Shown in pieces: positions 1 through 9,900 of a stretch of 64,000 nucleotides of DNA. The notes beneath the pieces are model-generated. The model had not been told where the DNA came from. It worked only from the letters and a program-made list of their open reading frames with translations, and ran no database searches. The position numbers were made by a program, and so were the translations under genes. Source of the stretch: Arsenophonus sp. aPb (GTDB lineage Bacteria > Pseudomonadota > Gammaproteobacteria > Enterobacterales > Enterobacteriaceae); contig NZ_CP123499.1 of assembly GCF_029873475.1 (NCBI RefSeq), positions 1,798,001 to 1,862,000 on the forward strand, read 5' to 3'. Position 1 is the stretch's first letter. Each line of letters begins with the position of its first letter.

Positions 1-170
1 GTTTAAGTAAAATAGAACTAATCTCAAAAGGATATTGCTTTTGTTATCAACTACCGCAGGGAGTAAGCATCTATTTATATAAAAACGGTACCATACTAAT
101 ACAAGGTAATCCCGCAATCAAACAAGCTATTGAAATAACAATAAAAGCATCGCTGCAAAAAAAGTTATAG
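1..170 (+). CDS. C-terminal end of unknown protein, cut by window edge
   Basis: A frame open from base 3 to the TAG at 168-170 gives 55 residues with no stop, ending in a lysine-rich tail. It contains a beta-hairpin-like stretch (IYLYKNGTILIQG), a pattern seen in small alpha/beta domains, but no family is recognised. No start codon with a ribosome site lies inside the window, so this is read as the end of a gene beginning to the left. Composition is AT-rich like the host segment rather than like the prophage. It could also be a chance open frame. Confidence 0.35.
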   Translation, partial: LSKIELISKGYCFCYQLPQGVSIYLYKNGTILIQGNPAIKQAIEITIKASLQKKL

Positions 171-664
171 ATTCAACTAATGAAAAATATTTATTATACC
201 TACGTAAGATAGTTTATAAATAATGGTTTATTATTAATAAGAATAAACCAGATGAAATAGAAGCCAATATCTTGATATTAGGGATAATAATTATCATCGC
301 CATTATTCTTATTTCTTTAATACAGCAATGAAATACATCCACTAACAAAATATATTTTTACTGCGTTCTTAATAGCTTTATAAATTTTATTTATAATATA
401 AAATTAAATTGCTAATAATTGTTAATTTATAACCATACTATTTAGAACCAGTAGATCAATTGTAAACCGTTCCTTTCAATAGAGCGAATAAGATTTAGTC
501 ATGTTGTTCTTTTATACAATAACAAATCTAACATAGTTAATGATAACTTATTCTATTTAGTACTGTTTCATTAAAACAGCACCAAATAGACGGCAGTTAA
601 CCAGTAATATTAATTTATGAAATAACATTTTATCATATGAGTCTTTTAGTATTTTTGATCATAT
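171..664. other. Gene-free AT-rich spacer
   Basis: No supported gene. A short frame ending at 331 encodes a hydrophobic segment (ILILGIIIIIAIILISLI) but has no start codon or ribosome site and follows a stop closely, so it may be the remnant of a small membrane protein. No immunity gene for the neighbouring toxin fragment is visible downstream of it on the minus strand. Confidence 0.4.
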
Positions 665-1576
665 TTAATATTTAAATTTGATGGGTTCATATCTAAATGC
701 TCTATGATTAAATATGTTAAACTTCGAATATGGGTTAGTTTTATCAACCCTATAAATATGCCGCTCGGCAAATCTTTCTTGTAAAGCATAATAAAGATTT
801 GATCGCTCCGCCTCCCGAAAAAGCTCAGTCATACCTGGATTTTTAGGGGTACCCGTTACTTTAAAGTTACCCGTTACCGGTGCTGTATAGCTTTTTACAT
901 CCTTTTTCAACACCTGTCCAAGTCGATAACCAAAAGAATTTTCTCCGCCCACCCCAGAGTAGCAAGCTATTGTTCTGACATTACTATAATCATCAAAATT
1001 ATAGCGAGATTTTAAAAGCTGAACTAATTCGTCAACATCCATATTTCTCCATCCGTTTCTTTGTGGGACAACGAGCAGTGAACCCTCACCAATCGCTTGA
1101 CCATGAGAAACAATATTAAGACGGTTAGCATTTTTATAAGTATCGCTAAAGGTATATAAGCCATCAGCTAACAACTCAACTTGCCTCATCGTGCCACCTA
1201 AGGTCAATCGGGTATTTTTTATCGCCCCGACACCTTTCGCGATGCCTTTACTCAACGCAAATATTCCCATCGCGGCTGAAGGTATACCTAACCCTAATGA
1301 GGCCCAGCCATACTGCTCTGAAGCTTGAGGATTTTTTTCTTCCAGCGCACCAGAAATAATGGCGGTTGCTCCACTAGCGGCTTCTAAGGCAGTCAATCCT
1401 AAAGCAACTCCTACGCCAAATTTCAGTGATAAGCCAAATGTGAGCGGCGCCAGTAGAAGACCAATACCACCCACAATAATACTCGCCCATCCCCAGCCGC
1501 TGATATGGCCACTAGGGTCGCTGAAGTTTATCGGATCACCATCACAAAAGGAAATTATTGCCGTGCTGGGAAGTCG
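665..1576 (-). CDS. Rhs/TcC-type toxin C-terminal fragment with His-Cys (clan CD-like) domain
   Basis: The frame is open from 1576 and starts with the signature of the end of an Rhs/TcC core (DGDPINFSDPSGH), so only the last residues of the core survive. A GTG at 1474 could serve as an internal start and gives 269 residues. A glycine/alanine-rich hydrophobic linker (about residues 1-85 from the GTG) is followed by a domain with SHG (His124) and ACYSG (Cys171). This His...Cys spacing in alternating strands resembles C80/caspase-like cysteine protease folds. In intact systems such tips are released inside the Rhs cage. Here the cage is gone: the open frame stops at 1577, where P2-like phage sequence begins on the other strand. 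The Rhs-core remnant is clear; the protease-like fold is inferred by eye. Confidence 0.6.
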   Translation of the reverse strand, partial: RLPSTAIISFCDGDPINFSDPSGHISGWGWASIIVGGIGLLLAPLTFGLSLKFGVGVALGLTALEAASGATAIISGALEEKNPQASEQYGWASLGLGIPSAAMGIFALSKGIAKGVGAIKNTRLTLGGTMRQVELLADGLYTFSDTYKNANRLNIVSHGQAIGEGSLLVVPQRNGWRNMDVDELVQLLKSRYNFDDYSNVRTIACYSGVGGENSFGYRLGQVLKKDVKSYTAPVTGNFKVTGTPKNPGMTELFREAERSNLYYALQERFAERHIYRVDKTNPYSKFNIFNHRAFRYEPIKFKY

Positions 1577-1579
1577 CTA

Positions 1580-1660
1580 ATGAACACTATCGACCCCAAA
1601 GTGGGCGTTTATATCGACGCTACCCGTTTTCCAAAAACATTGGGCAGTGCGCCAATATGA
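1580..1660 (+). pseudogene. Possible remnant of the phage gene upstream of A
   Basis: A frame of 26 codons (starting MNTIDPKVGVYID) ends in a TGA overlapping the ATG of gene A as ATGA. Its composition resembles the prophage. It looks like the 3' end of the small ORF usually coupled to gene A in P2-like phages, cut by the junction with the Rhs fragment. No family is recognised. Confidence 0.35.
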
Positions 1661-4047
1661 GACATCGAACAATCGATTTTAGTGTCTCACCCGTCACTTA
1701 TCCCGCCGATATGCAATTCCAATATTGGTGGAATAAGCCACGCCATCAAGCAGTCTGTTATCCAAGACCGCTTACCCGTGAGCAGATCGTTCAGGGGCAA
1801 AGGATTTTAAAAGATATCGCCTCTTTACCTCCTATGTTGCGTTATCGTTATCAAAAACGTTACGACACGTTAATTAAAGATAAAGGCTTACATACCGCTC
1901 ATCACTTCCTCTATTTCACCTTTCAGCAAAAAATCTGGCCACGGTTAGTGGCGGTTAATCAACGTTATGAAATGCAATTAGAACAATGGCCGCTTACCTT
2001 TATCAAAACCGTTGATATCGGTAATTTCAATCTGTTACCGACTATGAATGATAAGAAGCTTAAACAATTAGCCACCTCAATTGCGGCCGGCTTTTTTAAC
2101 TTCTATGAAAGCCAGTGCGATAACCTCATTGCTAGTCATGGCGGTGAGCGGGCAGTGATTTTCGATGAGGCTAACCAAACCACTATTTATGGCCGACTAG
2201 CCGAGTTGTCGCTCGCCTTACATGTCAATCCAGAAAACTATCCATTTTATCAAGCAATTATGCGCAATCGGCAACAGTACAATAGCCAGCAAAATATGCC
2301 GCTGCGTAAAGTCTATGCTGCGATTGCCCGTTTGATTAGTCGCGACTATTGGCTGCATAAACTTAAATCTCACCGTACCAAATGGCTGGAATCGCTCATG
2401 ATTGCCGCCATGCAGGTTTGTCAAAATAACCAACCTTACGCCAGTCAACAGGCGATCCGCGCGGTAAAGTCACAACGACTAGCGAATTTACGCTATTTAC
2501 AAGCAATGCAAATCGAAGATATCGACAGCGGTGAACGCTTCGATTTAATCGACAAAGTAATGGCCAGTATTTCAAACCCGGAAATCCGCCGGATGGAGCT
2601 CATGGCACAAATGGCCGGTATTGAAAAAGTCGCGATGGAGCGCAAGGATATTGGCATGTTTGTCACCCTTACCTGTCCGTCCAAGTACCACCCCACCAAA
2701 TTACGCCAGCGCGGTAAAAACAAAATTGCCGTGATTAACCATAAATGGAAAAATGAAGCTTTTACGCCGAAAGATGGCCAGCGCTATTTAGTTAAAGTTT
2801 GGTCGCGTATTCGTGCTGCCTTCGCTGACAACGAAGTCAATGTTTATGGTGTCCGGGTGGTAGAGCCTCATCATGACGCCACCCCACACTGGCATTTGCT
2901 ACTTTTTACCGATAAGACTAGTCGCGCCAAAGCGATTGAGATTATGCGCCAAAAAGCACTGGCGGATGAGCCTGACGAAAAAGGTGCGCAGCAACATCGC
3001 TTTACATGTAAGCATATGAATAAAGGCGGTGCGGTCGGTTATATTGCTAAATACATCGCTAAAAATATCGACGGTTATGCACTAGAAGGTGATGTTGACT
3101 TTGAAACCGGCAAGCCACTGACTGAGATGGCCGCCGCCGTCACTACCTGGGCGTCAACTTGGCGTATTCCACAATTTCATTTTTATAATCTCCCGTCAAA
3201 AGGGGTTTACCGCGAATGTCGCCGCTTAAGAAGCGTATCCGTTGTCGACAAATTAGGCGAAATCGCCGAACAGGTTAGAAAAGCAGCCGATGAAGGTGAT
3301 TTTGCTGCTTATATTCAAGCCCAAGGCGGCCCCTGCACTCCACGCAATCAACAAACCCTGCGCGTTGCCTACCAATCCAACGACCAGCTCAACGCTTATG
3401 ATGAAGAAGTGCAAAAAGTGGTTGGCATTTATGCCCAACTTAACCCCACCGCCGAGATGATTAAAACCCGTTGCCGCAAATACCGATTAGTAAAGAAAGT
3501 CCCTGCTAGCGAGGACGAGGAGCCTTTAAAAAGCGCCATCGGCGCGCCTCGGAGTTCTGGCAATAACTGTAGAAATGGGGGTTTAGTCACCTTATCAGAT
3601 ATGAGCTATTTCGAGCCTAAACGTGCTTCTCGCCTCACAAATCATCTACATGAATATGGTTTTGCCTTTACCAAAACGGACGCTGAGAGCGCCAGAGAGA
3701 ATGTTCTACCGCCCGATAAAACCCGGGTAACGATTTCCCGCCTAAAACTGACCGAAAAAGAGGCGGCGTTAAGACCCAAAATTAAGCATTTTATCCAGCA
3801 AGCGGGGCTGAGTTTATCCGAAGACCCACTTATCGATATGTTTATTAAAGGGATGTCACTTTCTGATGAGGGCCATCTCTTCACTTTTGACGGTGACCAG
3901 ATACGATTTAGTGAATCGGATGCCCTGAAAAATAAAAGAAAACAAGTCGTTAAAGCCAAAAAAACCACGCAAAAACAGCAATATCAAAAACGGTGTACAG
4001 AGATAGTGACTAACATAATGAAAAAACGGGAGAAAACAGATGAATAA
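1657..4047 (+). CDS. A: P2-like replication initiation endonuclease gpA
   Basis: 796 residues, close to P2 gpA. This HUH endonuclease nicks the phage origin and starts rolling-circle replication. The metal-binding motif is seen as PHWH (His411, His413), preceded by the VTLTCPS strand. The two catalytic tyrosines lie four residues apart in GYIAKYIAKN (Tyr462, Tyr466), as in P2. A longer frame opens at 1558, but the ATG at 1657 is chosen because it overlaps the stop of the preceding frame and the extra N-terminal residues look unrelated to the family. The gene overlaps the next by 8 bases. In P2 the origin lies inside A; none is assigned here. Confidence 0.93.
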   Translation: MRHRTIDFSVSPVTYPADMQFQYWWNKPRHQAVCYPRPLTREQIVQGQRILKDIASLPPMLRYRYQKRYDTLIKDKGLHTAHHFLYFTFQQKIWPRLVAVNQRYEMQLEQWPLTFIKTVDIGNFNLLPTMNDKKLKQLATSIAAGFFNFYESQCDNLIASHGGERAVIFDEANQTTIYGRLAELSLALHVNPENYPFYQAIMRNRQQYNSQQNMPLRKVYAAIARLISRDYWLHKLKSHRTKWLESLMIAAMQVCQNNQPYASQQAIRAVKSQRLANLRYLQAMQIEDIDSGERFDLIDKVMASISNPEIRRMELMAQMAGIEKVAMERKDIGMFVTLTCPSKYHPTKLRQRGKNKIAVINHKWKNEAFTPKDGQRYLVKVWSRIRAAFADNEVNVYGVRVVEPHHDATPHWHLLLFTDKTSRAKAIEIMRQKALADEPDEKGAQQHRFTCKHMNKGGAVGYIAKYIAKNIDGYALEGDVDFETGKPLTEMAAAVTTWASTWRIPQFHFYNLPSKGVYRECRRLRSVSVVDKLGEIAEQVRKAADEGDFAAYIQAQGGPCTPRNQQTLRVAYQSNDQLNAYDEEVQKVVGIYAQLNPTAEMIKTRCRKYRLVKKVPASEDEEPLKSAIGAPRSSGNNCRNGGLVTLSDMSYFEPKRASRLTNHLHEYGFAFTKTDAESARENVLPPDKTRVTISRLKLTEKEAALRPKIKHFIQQAGLSLSEDPLIDMFIKGMSLSDEGHLFTFDGDQIRFSESDALKNKRKQVVKAKKTTQKQQYQKRCTEIVTNIMKKREKTDE

Positions 4048-4612
4048 ATTTTCACATTTAATGATTGATCTTGAAACGATGGGTACCCGGCCAACCGCCG
4101 CCATTGTTTCCATTGGGGCCGTATTTTTTGACCCGGAAAGCGGGTTATTGGGTGATGAATTCTACGAACGCATTGAGTTGAATTCAGTCATTCAACACGA
4201 AGAAACCACCGTAGAAGCCGACACGATAAAATGGTGGTTAACCCAATCCAGTGAAGCCAGGCGAGAAATCGTCAAAGACGGCCTGATCAGTATTCAGCAG
4301 GCACTCGATCGATTTTCCGGTTTTATTACCCTATCCAGTGTACCCGATACGCTAAAAGTTTGGGGTAATGGGGCAACCTTCGACAATATTATTTTGCGTT
4401 CAACCTATGAACGTTTTGGCTTCTCTGTGCCGTGGCGGTGGTTCAACGACAGAGATGTCAGAACCGCAGTAGAGTTTGGTCGCTGTCTCAATTTCGACTC
4501 CAAACGCCATATGCCTTTTGAGGGCATTCAACATAACGCATTAGCGGATGCAAAACATCAGGCTAAATACCTTTCTGCAATCTGGAAAAAGGTGATCAAC
4601 AATGAAATTTGA
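4040..4612 (+). CDS. Phage 3'-5' exonuclease, DEDDh family (RNase T/ExoVIII-like)
   Basis: 190 residues with the DEDDh exonuclease motifs: MIDLETMG near the N terminus (Asp, Glu), WGNGATFDNIIL in the middle (Asp) and HNALADA near the C terminus (His, Asp). The family degrades DNA or RNA from 3' ends with two metal ions. It resembles the ExoVIII-like exonucleases of many enterobacterial prophages. Its start overlaps the 3' end of gene A, implying translational coupling and a role in replication or recombination. The exact substrate cannot be read from sequence. Confidence 0.85.
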   Translation: MNKFSHLMIDLETMGTRPTAAIVSIGAVFFDPESGLLGDEFYERIELNSVIQHEETTVEADTIKWWLTQSSEARREIVKDGLISIQQALDRFSGFITLSSVPDTLKVWGNGATFDNIILRSTYERFGFSVPWRWFNDRDVRTAVEFGRCLNFDSKRHMPFEGIQHNALADAKHQAKYLSAIWKKVINNEI

Positions 4613-4674
4613 ACGTAACGAGACTGCAGCGTGATTTGGCGGGTTATCTTTTAAAATCAGTGAGTTATTAGCAT

Positions 4675-4717
4675 AAAAGCCACAAAAAATCAGAATTGAC
4701 TTATTTCGTGGCTTTTA
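4675..4717. terminator. Bidirectional terminator-like hairpin
   Basis: Inverted repeat AAAAGCCAC (4675-4683) and GTGGCTTTT (4708-4716) lies between the convergent exonuclease and rpn genes. A-rich and T-rich ends give a U-run in both directions. The loop is long, 24 bases. Confidence 0.55.
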
Positions 4718-4794
4718 TTCAAAATTAAAAAATCTATCTAAGATAACCGTAAATGGATATTGCTCGCTTTCGGTGTCAAAGGTGCTATTGGACA

Positions 4795-5736
4795 TCAATC
4801 CTGATATAACTGCGCCATATCACTATCAGAAAGACCGGTAGACAGTTTTACGGTTTCTCTATCAACACCATTTTCAAGCAACTGGCGGGCTATCTTAAAG
4901 GCCGCCAGTCTTTCGCCTTCCCGCAGACCTTCAAGTTTTCCTTTTTGCATACCTTTTTGCATACCTTTTTGCATGCCAATTTCTTCAATTTGTTGAGCAA
5001 TCGTCATCAGTGCCCCCTCATATTTATTTGATTTTTTGGCAATATCCGTGATAAACGCTATCGGATCTTTGGCGTTACCTTCTTGAATCAGGTAATTTAT
5101 CACCGTTACCACCTGTTTTTCTGTATAATAATCATACGACAACAATTTAGCAATTTCGTGCAATAATTCTGACATATCCCGCCGTCGAATGTGTTTCTGA
5201 ATTAACGTAAGTAAAGCCATACGGCGGTGTTGCATAATTTGTCCATCGTCGAGCGTTGTCACATCAACTAATCTGAACGGTTGAGTATAAATTTTTTCAG
5301 CAAGTTTCCTATCGCTAAAACAGTCCAGCCAATAGGTACTATGCGGGTGAGGACTTTTCTCGCCCGCATAAAAAAGGATCGGGAATACTATTGGCAATTT
5401 TTTGTGACCATTTTCCAGATGTTTTTGCATTGCGGCCATACTGTATCTCATCAGACGCCAAGCGATGAGTTTGTCAGGGGTTGACTGGTGCTCGATAACA
5501 CAATAAAGATAACCCGCGCCTTTTTTGGTTTTGACCGAATAAAGGATATCACTTTGATAATTCTTCATATTTTCGTCAATAAAAGAGCCCGATTCCGGGT
5601 GGAGCGTGTCTAAATCACACCGTGCTTTAATATCACCAGGCAACCAAATATTAAAAAAATCTTTAGCCGTTTCTTTTTCGCTTAAGAACTGTTTGAAAAC
5701 AGCATCGTGGGGAGTTTGGGTGAATTTTTTACTCAT
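4795..5736 (-). CDS. Rpn-family PD-(D/E)XK nuclease (recombination-promoting nuclease)
   Basis: 313 residues from the ATG at 5736; a TTG at 5760 would add eight residues but lacks family similarity, while AGGA lies just upstream of the ATG. The N-terminal half is the Rpn/PDDEXK_2 domain (FKQFLSEKETAKDF, then SDILYSVKTKKG and VIEHQST, giving the D...ExQ catalytic pattern). The C-terminal end has three MQKG repeats and a helical tail typical of the family. Rpn proteins are DNA nucleases; E. coli members have been linked to RecA-independent recombination and to phage restriction by a short internally initiated form. The gene opposes the phage operon between A and the portal, so it is probably cargo. 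Confidence 0.85.
   Translation of the reverse strand: MSKKFTQTPHDAVFKQFLSEKETAKDFFNIWLPGDIKARCDLDTLHPESGSFIDENMKNYQSDILYSVKTKKGAGYLYCVIEHQSTPDKLIAWRLMRYSMAAMQKHLENGHKKLPIVFPILFYAGEKSPHPHSTYWLDCFSDRKLAEKIYTQPFRLVDVTTLDDGQIMQHRRMALLTLIQKHIRRRDMSELLHEIAKLLSYDYYTEKQVVTVINYLIQEGNAKDPIAFITDIAKKSNKYEGALMTIAQQIEEIGMQKGMQKGMQKGKLEGLREGERLAAFKIARQLLENGVDRETVKLSTGLSDSDMAQLYQD
4941..4976 (-). repeat. Three tandem 12-bp repeats inside rpn
   Basis: Three copies of CTTTTTGCATAC, the last ending GC, encode the repeated MQKG segment. The unit is a multiple of three, so copy-number change would alter linker length without breaking the frame. Confidence 0.85.
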
Positions 5737-6266
5737 CGGGATAGGATTCCTGTGTAACAACGACGCATTAGGTTATCATAAAAAATAGACTATACTGATA
5801 ATCGTAACCTCGTTATTTGAGATGTTGGCAAAAACGCACAGGATTTGATTATCGTACGTTTATTTTTTGCTTTTTTTGTATCTGACCTTACCTGCCTGCA
5901 AAATCATCATTTTAAGCCTGTTTTTTATTCCTTCATTTAACATAATTTTTCACATTTACGCTTACGAGTAAAGCGGTGTCTAAAAGTGTATAATTTTGCG
6001 TAAATTTGCGTAATTTTTTTACCCTTATTTTTTGTGATCTAAGCCATATATCGTCTAGGCTCAAGAGGGTTTTAATAGTGCGTAGAAAACGCTACATTTA
6101 GTGAGCAGGCGTGGCGGGGCTATGACTGCGATTTGTGGATATTTTTTAAAATATTACATTTTAATGTTTCTATATTGACACAAATAAAATTATAAAGATT
6201 CAATTTGACTCAATAAGAATGTTATTGAATAATGAAGCATCTTCCTACTCATACTAAGGTGTTTAT
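5737..6266. other. Gene-free spacer between divergent rpn and the small ORF
   Basis: About 530 bases, AT-rich with a more GC-balanced patch near 6050-6140. It must hold the promoters of rpn (minus) and of the ORF at 6267 (plus). No gene or clear RNA is recognised. Confidence 0.4.
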
Positions 6267-6548
6267 ATGGAAAATAAAAAATCTGATTCACTTAGCCGTT
6301 GTATATCTTTGATGCAATTTCCTCGTAGTACTAATGATAAAAATGACTCCATTCAAATGACTGTGCGTCTTAACAATTTTAATCACATATTACTTTCAGC
6401 ATATACACATATAACAAATAATAATAAAAATGATGCTATTAATGAAATATTAAAGTTGGGATTAACTACATTAAGAGATGAACTCGAAGCAAATAAACCT
6501 GATCTTAGTGCAGTCTTTAATAATCTATGTCAAGAAATGGCAAATTAA
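6267..6548 (+). CDS. Small hypothetical protein, possible ribbon-helix-helix
   Basis: 93 residues with AAGGTG seven bases before the ATG. The middle (SIQMTVRLNNF followed by two predicted helices and KNDAINEILKLGLTTL) has the strand-helix-helix pattern of ribbon-helix-helix DNA-binding proteins, but the match is by eye. It sits in the cargo segment between rpn and the SIR2 gene and shares their low GC. It could regulate the cargo or be an independent phage gene of the A-Q interval. Confidence 0.5.
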   Translation: MENKKSDSLSRCISLMQFPRSTNDKNDSIQMTVRLNNFNHILLSAYTHITNNNKNDAINEILKLGLTTLRDELEANKPDLSAVFNNLCQEMAN

Positions 6549-6925
6549 CCGTAAAAACTCAATTTTTATCCAGATAAAAAACAATAAGAAAATAAATATT
6601 TCCGTCATGAAACAAAAAAAAAACGCCAGATGACCAGCAAGATAAGGCTTAGAAAGGAAAATTAACACGAAATAGTTGTATAACTATTTATTAAAAAATA
6701 ATGCTATTTATAAAAATTCTTTTTTTATTAAAAACTTATTCTTTCAAGGTTTAGCGGTTATTTTTTAGCTGAGTTAAAAAAACCGTAAGCATTTCAGAGT
6801 CATTATAGTAACTAAGATAGCCTCTCTGACAAGTGAAATATAATATCTACTGATATTAAAGCTATATAGAAGCCGACTTACCGCTATTACTTTTAATAAC
6901 TCTAACCTATTAGGAAACATTCACA
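6549..6925. other. AT-rich spacer upstream of the SIR2 gene
   Basis: No gene. It is long enough for an independent promoter for the SIR2 gene; no single -35/-10 pair stands out. Confidence 0.4.
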
Positions 6926-9900
6926 TTGAAGATACACAATTATGATATGCTTGTTCAATCTCTCCTTATGGATATTAGAAAAAGAGAAGAGGTCTGTTTC
7001 TTATTTGGTTCAGCAATCAGTTTACCCGATACTGGAATAGGCATGCCTTCAACTGATGAAATGGTTGATATAATAAGGAACTATTTATCTAAATTTGATA
7101 TTGATGGATTAGATGAATATATCAGAGAAAACAACGAATTAACAAATTATCAAGCAGCTTTTGAATTTTTGCTAGCGGTTTGTACTCAAGAAGATGTTAA
7201 AGAAATTTTGCAATTGGCGGTCAACCGAGCTAAAAACAGCGAAGGTAAGTGGATTTTACCCAAAACATGCCTAGATTTTGCAAAACTAGTATTCTCCGAT
7301 GCGCTTAAGGTTAGAGATATTCTAACAACCAATTTCGATCCATTTATTGAAGAATCCCTAGAAGCAGTAAATAGTGATAGACATCTTGATATAAACAGAA
7401 TTGTGCTAACTGAGGATCTATCATTTGATAGTAGCACCAGCCATAATAATGTCCGTATAAATGTCATTCATCTCCATGGTTATTTTGACAGTGACACGAT
7501 GCATACTCCCGACCAGCTTACAGCTAATCGAGACGAAATTATCGCCAGTTTGAAAAGAACACTTGGACACCGCAAGCTTTACATTATTGGTTATGGTGGA
7601 TGGGATGATATTATTAATCAGACTTTAAAAGAAATGGTCAATGAAAAGAAAGGAAAATATAATATTAGATGGGCTTACTTCTCCGACAATGAGCAAGAAA
7701 TAAATAAAGATAACAGTGCTTTTTTTTCGGCTTTGCTCCCTGCTCAAGTACTCTCACGTTTTCATGCTTATAAAGGTGTAAATTGCCGAAATATTTTTGA
7801 AGAAGTTAACAGAAGAGCACACGGCGTTAATATGAACATGATCGAAGATATAAATGTTATCGAAAAAGTATCTTCTGTTAAGCCTGATGGAGTAGTACCA
7901 TTAATTAGTTTGTCTGATATTTACAATCCACCGCAAAAAACCAACGTTATTATGTTGAAAGAATTCCCTATCACCTTCGACCCTTCTCATAACAGGATTC
8001 GTTTAAGAGAACAAGAAAAGGCTCGCGAATACCTAAGGACTGATGGTAGTTTTACACTGGTCAGCGGATTGGGTTACGGCAAGTTTGAATTTTCAGCATC
8101 CTTCCTCATGGATGAAGACCCAGAATATACTGCACTTCATTTGGATTGCTCAGATATTCAAAACAAAAATGAGGTTTCTGATCGTTTTATCAGAGATATT
8201 GGCTTAGACTTCACCACTCTTGTTGCGACTAGGGATACCAATAAACTTACAGTTATTTTCTTTGATAATATCACTGAACCTAATCCAGAAATCATTCAAT
8301 ATTTCAACGAAATAATCAGTATCTTAAAGGATTATGAAGAGGGTTTGAAAGGTATATTTTTTACGAATCGTGAGCTTAACTTGACGAATAGGACAGTTGA
8401 GCTTCACCCACTAAATTTGGCAGATGTTAATGAGTACCTTTGTCACCATTTGTCATCTCAGCTTACTCCAGACGAGCTTGAACAAATTACTCGAATATCA
8501 TCAGGTCTACCAACTAAACTTGATAAACTTAAAGAACATTTTTCTATAACCTCCGTCTCTCATGTTCTGAACACCCCAAGAGAAGAACTATACAGTGAAT
8601 CAGATCTACTGATAGATAGCATACCCAAAAGGTTGCTTAACTTCATATCAGAGCTATCCAAAGCTGAAAGCGAGGAAAACAAGCGCGTATATTCCTTACT
8701 TCAAGTACTTTGCGTTCTTGAATGTGGGGAAGAACCTAAAAATATTATGAAACAATTCAGTTCTCATAAATTCAAACTCGATGACTTTCTGAGATTAGTA
8801 AATAATGGACTTACTCACTCAGTCGAAATAGCGCATCTAAAAAATTTTAGAGTAAACAGGATTGATCCCATCATCAAAGATTATGTCAGAAGTAAAATTG
8901 ATAAAGTTACTCTCAAAAAAATAAGACTAGAAGCAATTAAAATGGTATCCGGTGATATCTGGTTTAACCATCGTGTTACTATATCAAGAACCACACAAAT
9001 ACTACTTGATAACATTGACTTCCAACCAGGAAACGCACATCTCCTAATTATTGACGCCCTGAAAAACCCTATCGATAAAAAAGATTTAAAAATATATTAT
9101 GACGCTGCGATATCATATGCCTTTTTCCTTGAGCGTAAGTGCCGATACAAAGAAGCCATTTCGTTTGTTAATGAAGTACTTTTATACTTTTCTGAAGAAA
9201 AAAACCTGTCCTACTATCGGTTAATTAATTATCTTACTGAAAGCATGCGTATGCTTGATCGTGAAAAAGAAGCAATTGATATACTAGAACAAACGCTTTC
9301 TACTTACACTCCTGAAAACCGTTATTACAATCGTTCTCTATATGAAAGTATGTCTTCAGGCCTTCTATTGGCATATTCTCATTGTAATAAAGAAAAAGCG
9401 TTTACTATGGCTAAGAATATAAGAAAAACGTCTAAAAAAAACACATACAGACGTTTTCTTTCAGAAAGTATTATCCTTGAAAAAAAATTTTACGGAACAG
9501 AAAAAGTCGAAAAATTACGCAGATTAGAAAAAAAAGCACGGAACCATAACAATATTACAATAGCCAACAATATTAGCCTTGATTTAGCTGTATTAGATCC
9601 CTCTTCAACTCAGCAATATATATCAACAGTCCTGTCATCCGAAAAATCAAATTATACTATGGTGCGTGCTACACTAAAAAAAATCGAGGTTATCCTATCA
9701 GATGCTAATATCACGCATATAAATAGCAATGATATTAGGAGTTTGATAGCATGTTACAAATACTTATTCATCCAAAGAATGGATTGGCTTTTTAACCGAT
9801 GCCATGTTCTCTTATGGAAAGCTCTTCTACTTGAGAGCAGATTTGAAGAGTTATTTGATGTGTTATTAAGCAGCTCACTAGTATGGAGAGTTGCCGGCAG

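Noticed and set aside
227..331. Frame with a strongly hydrophobic stretch like a small membrane protein
   Set aside because: No start codon or ribosome site, and a stop directly upstream; at best a remnant.
1359..1580. 73-codon plus-strand ORF opposite the Rhs fragment
   Set aside because: Antisense to a frame with recognisable Rhs core sequence; no ribosome site.
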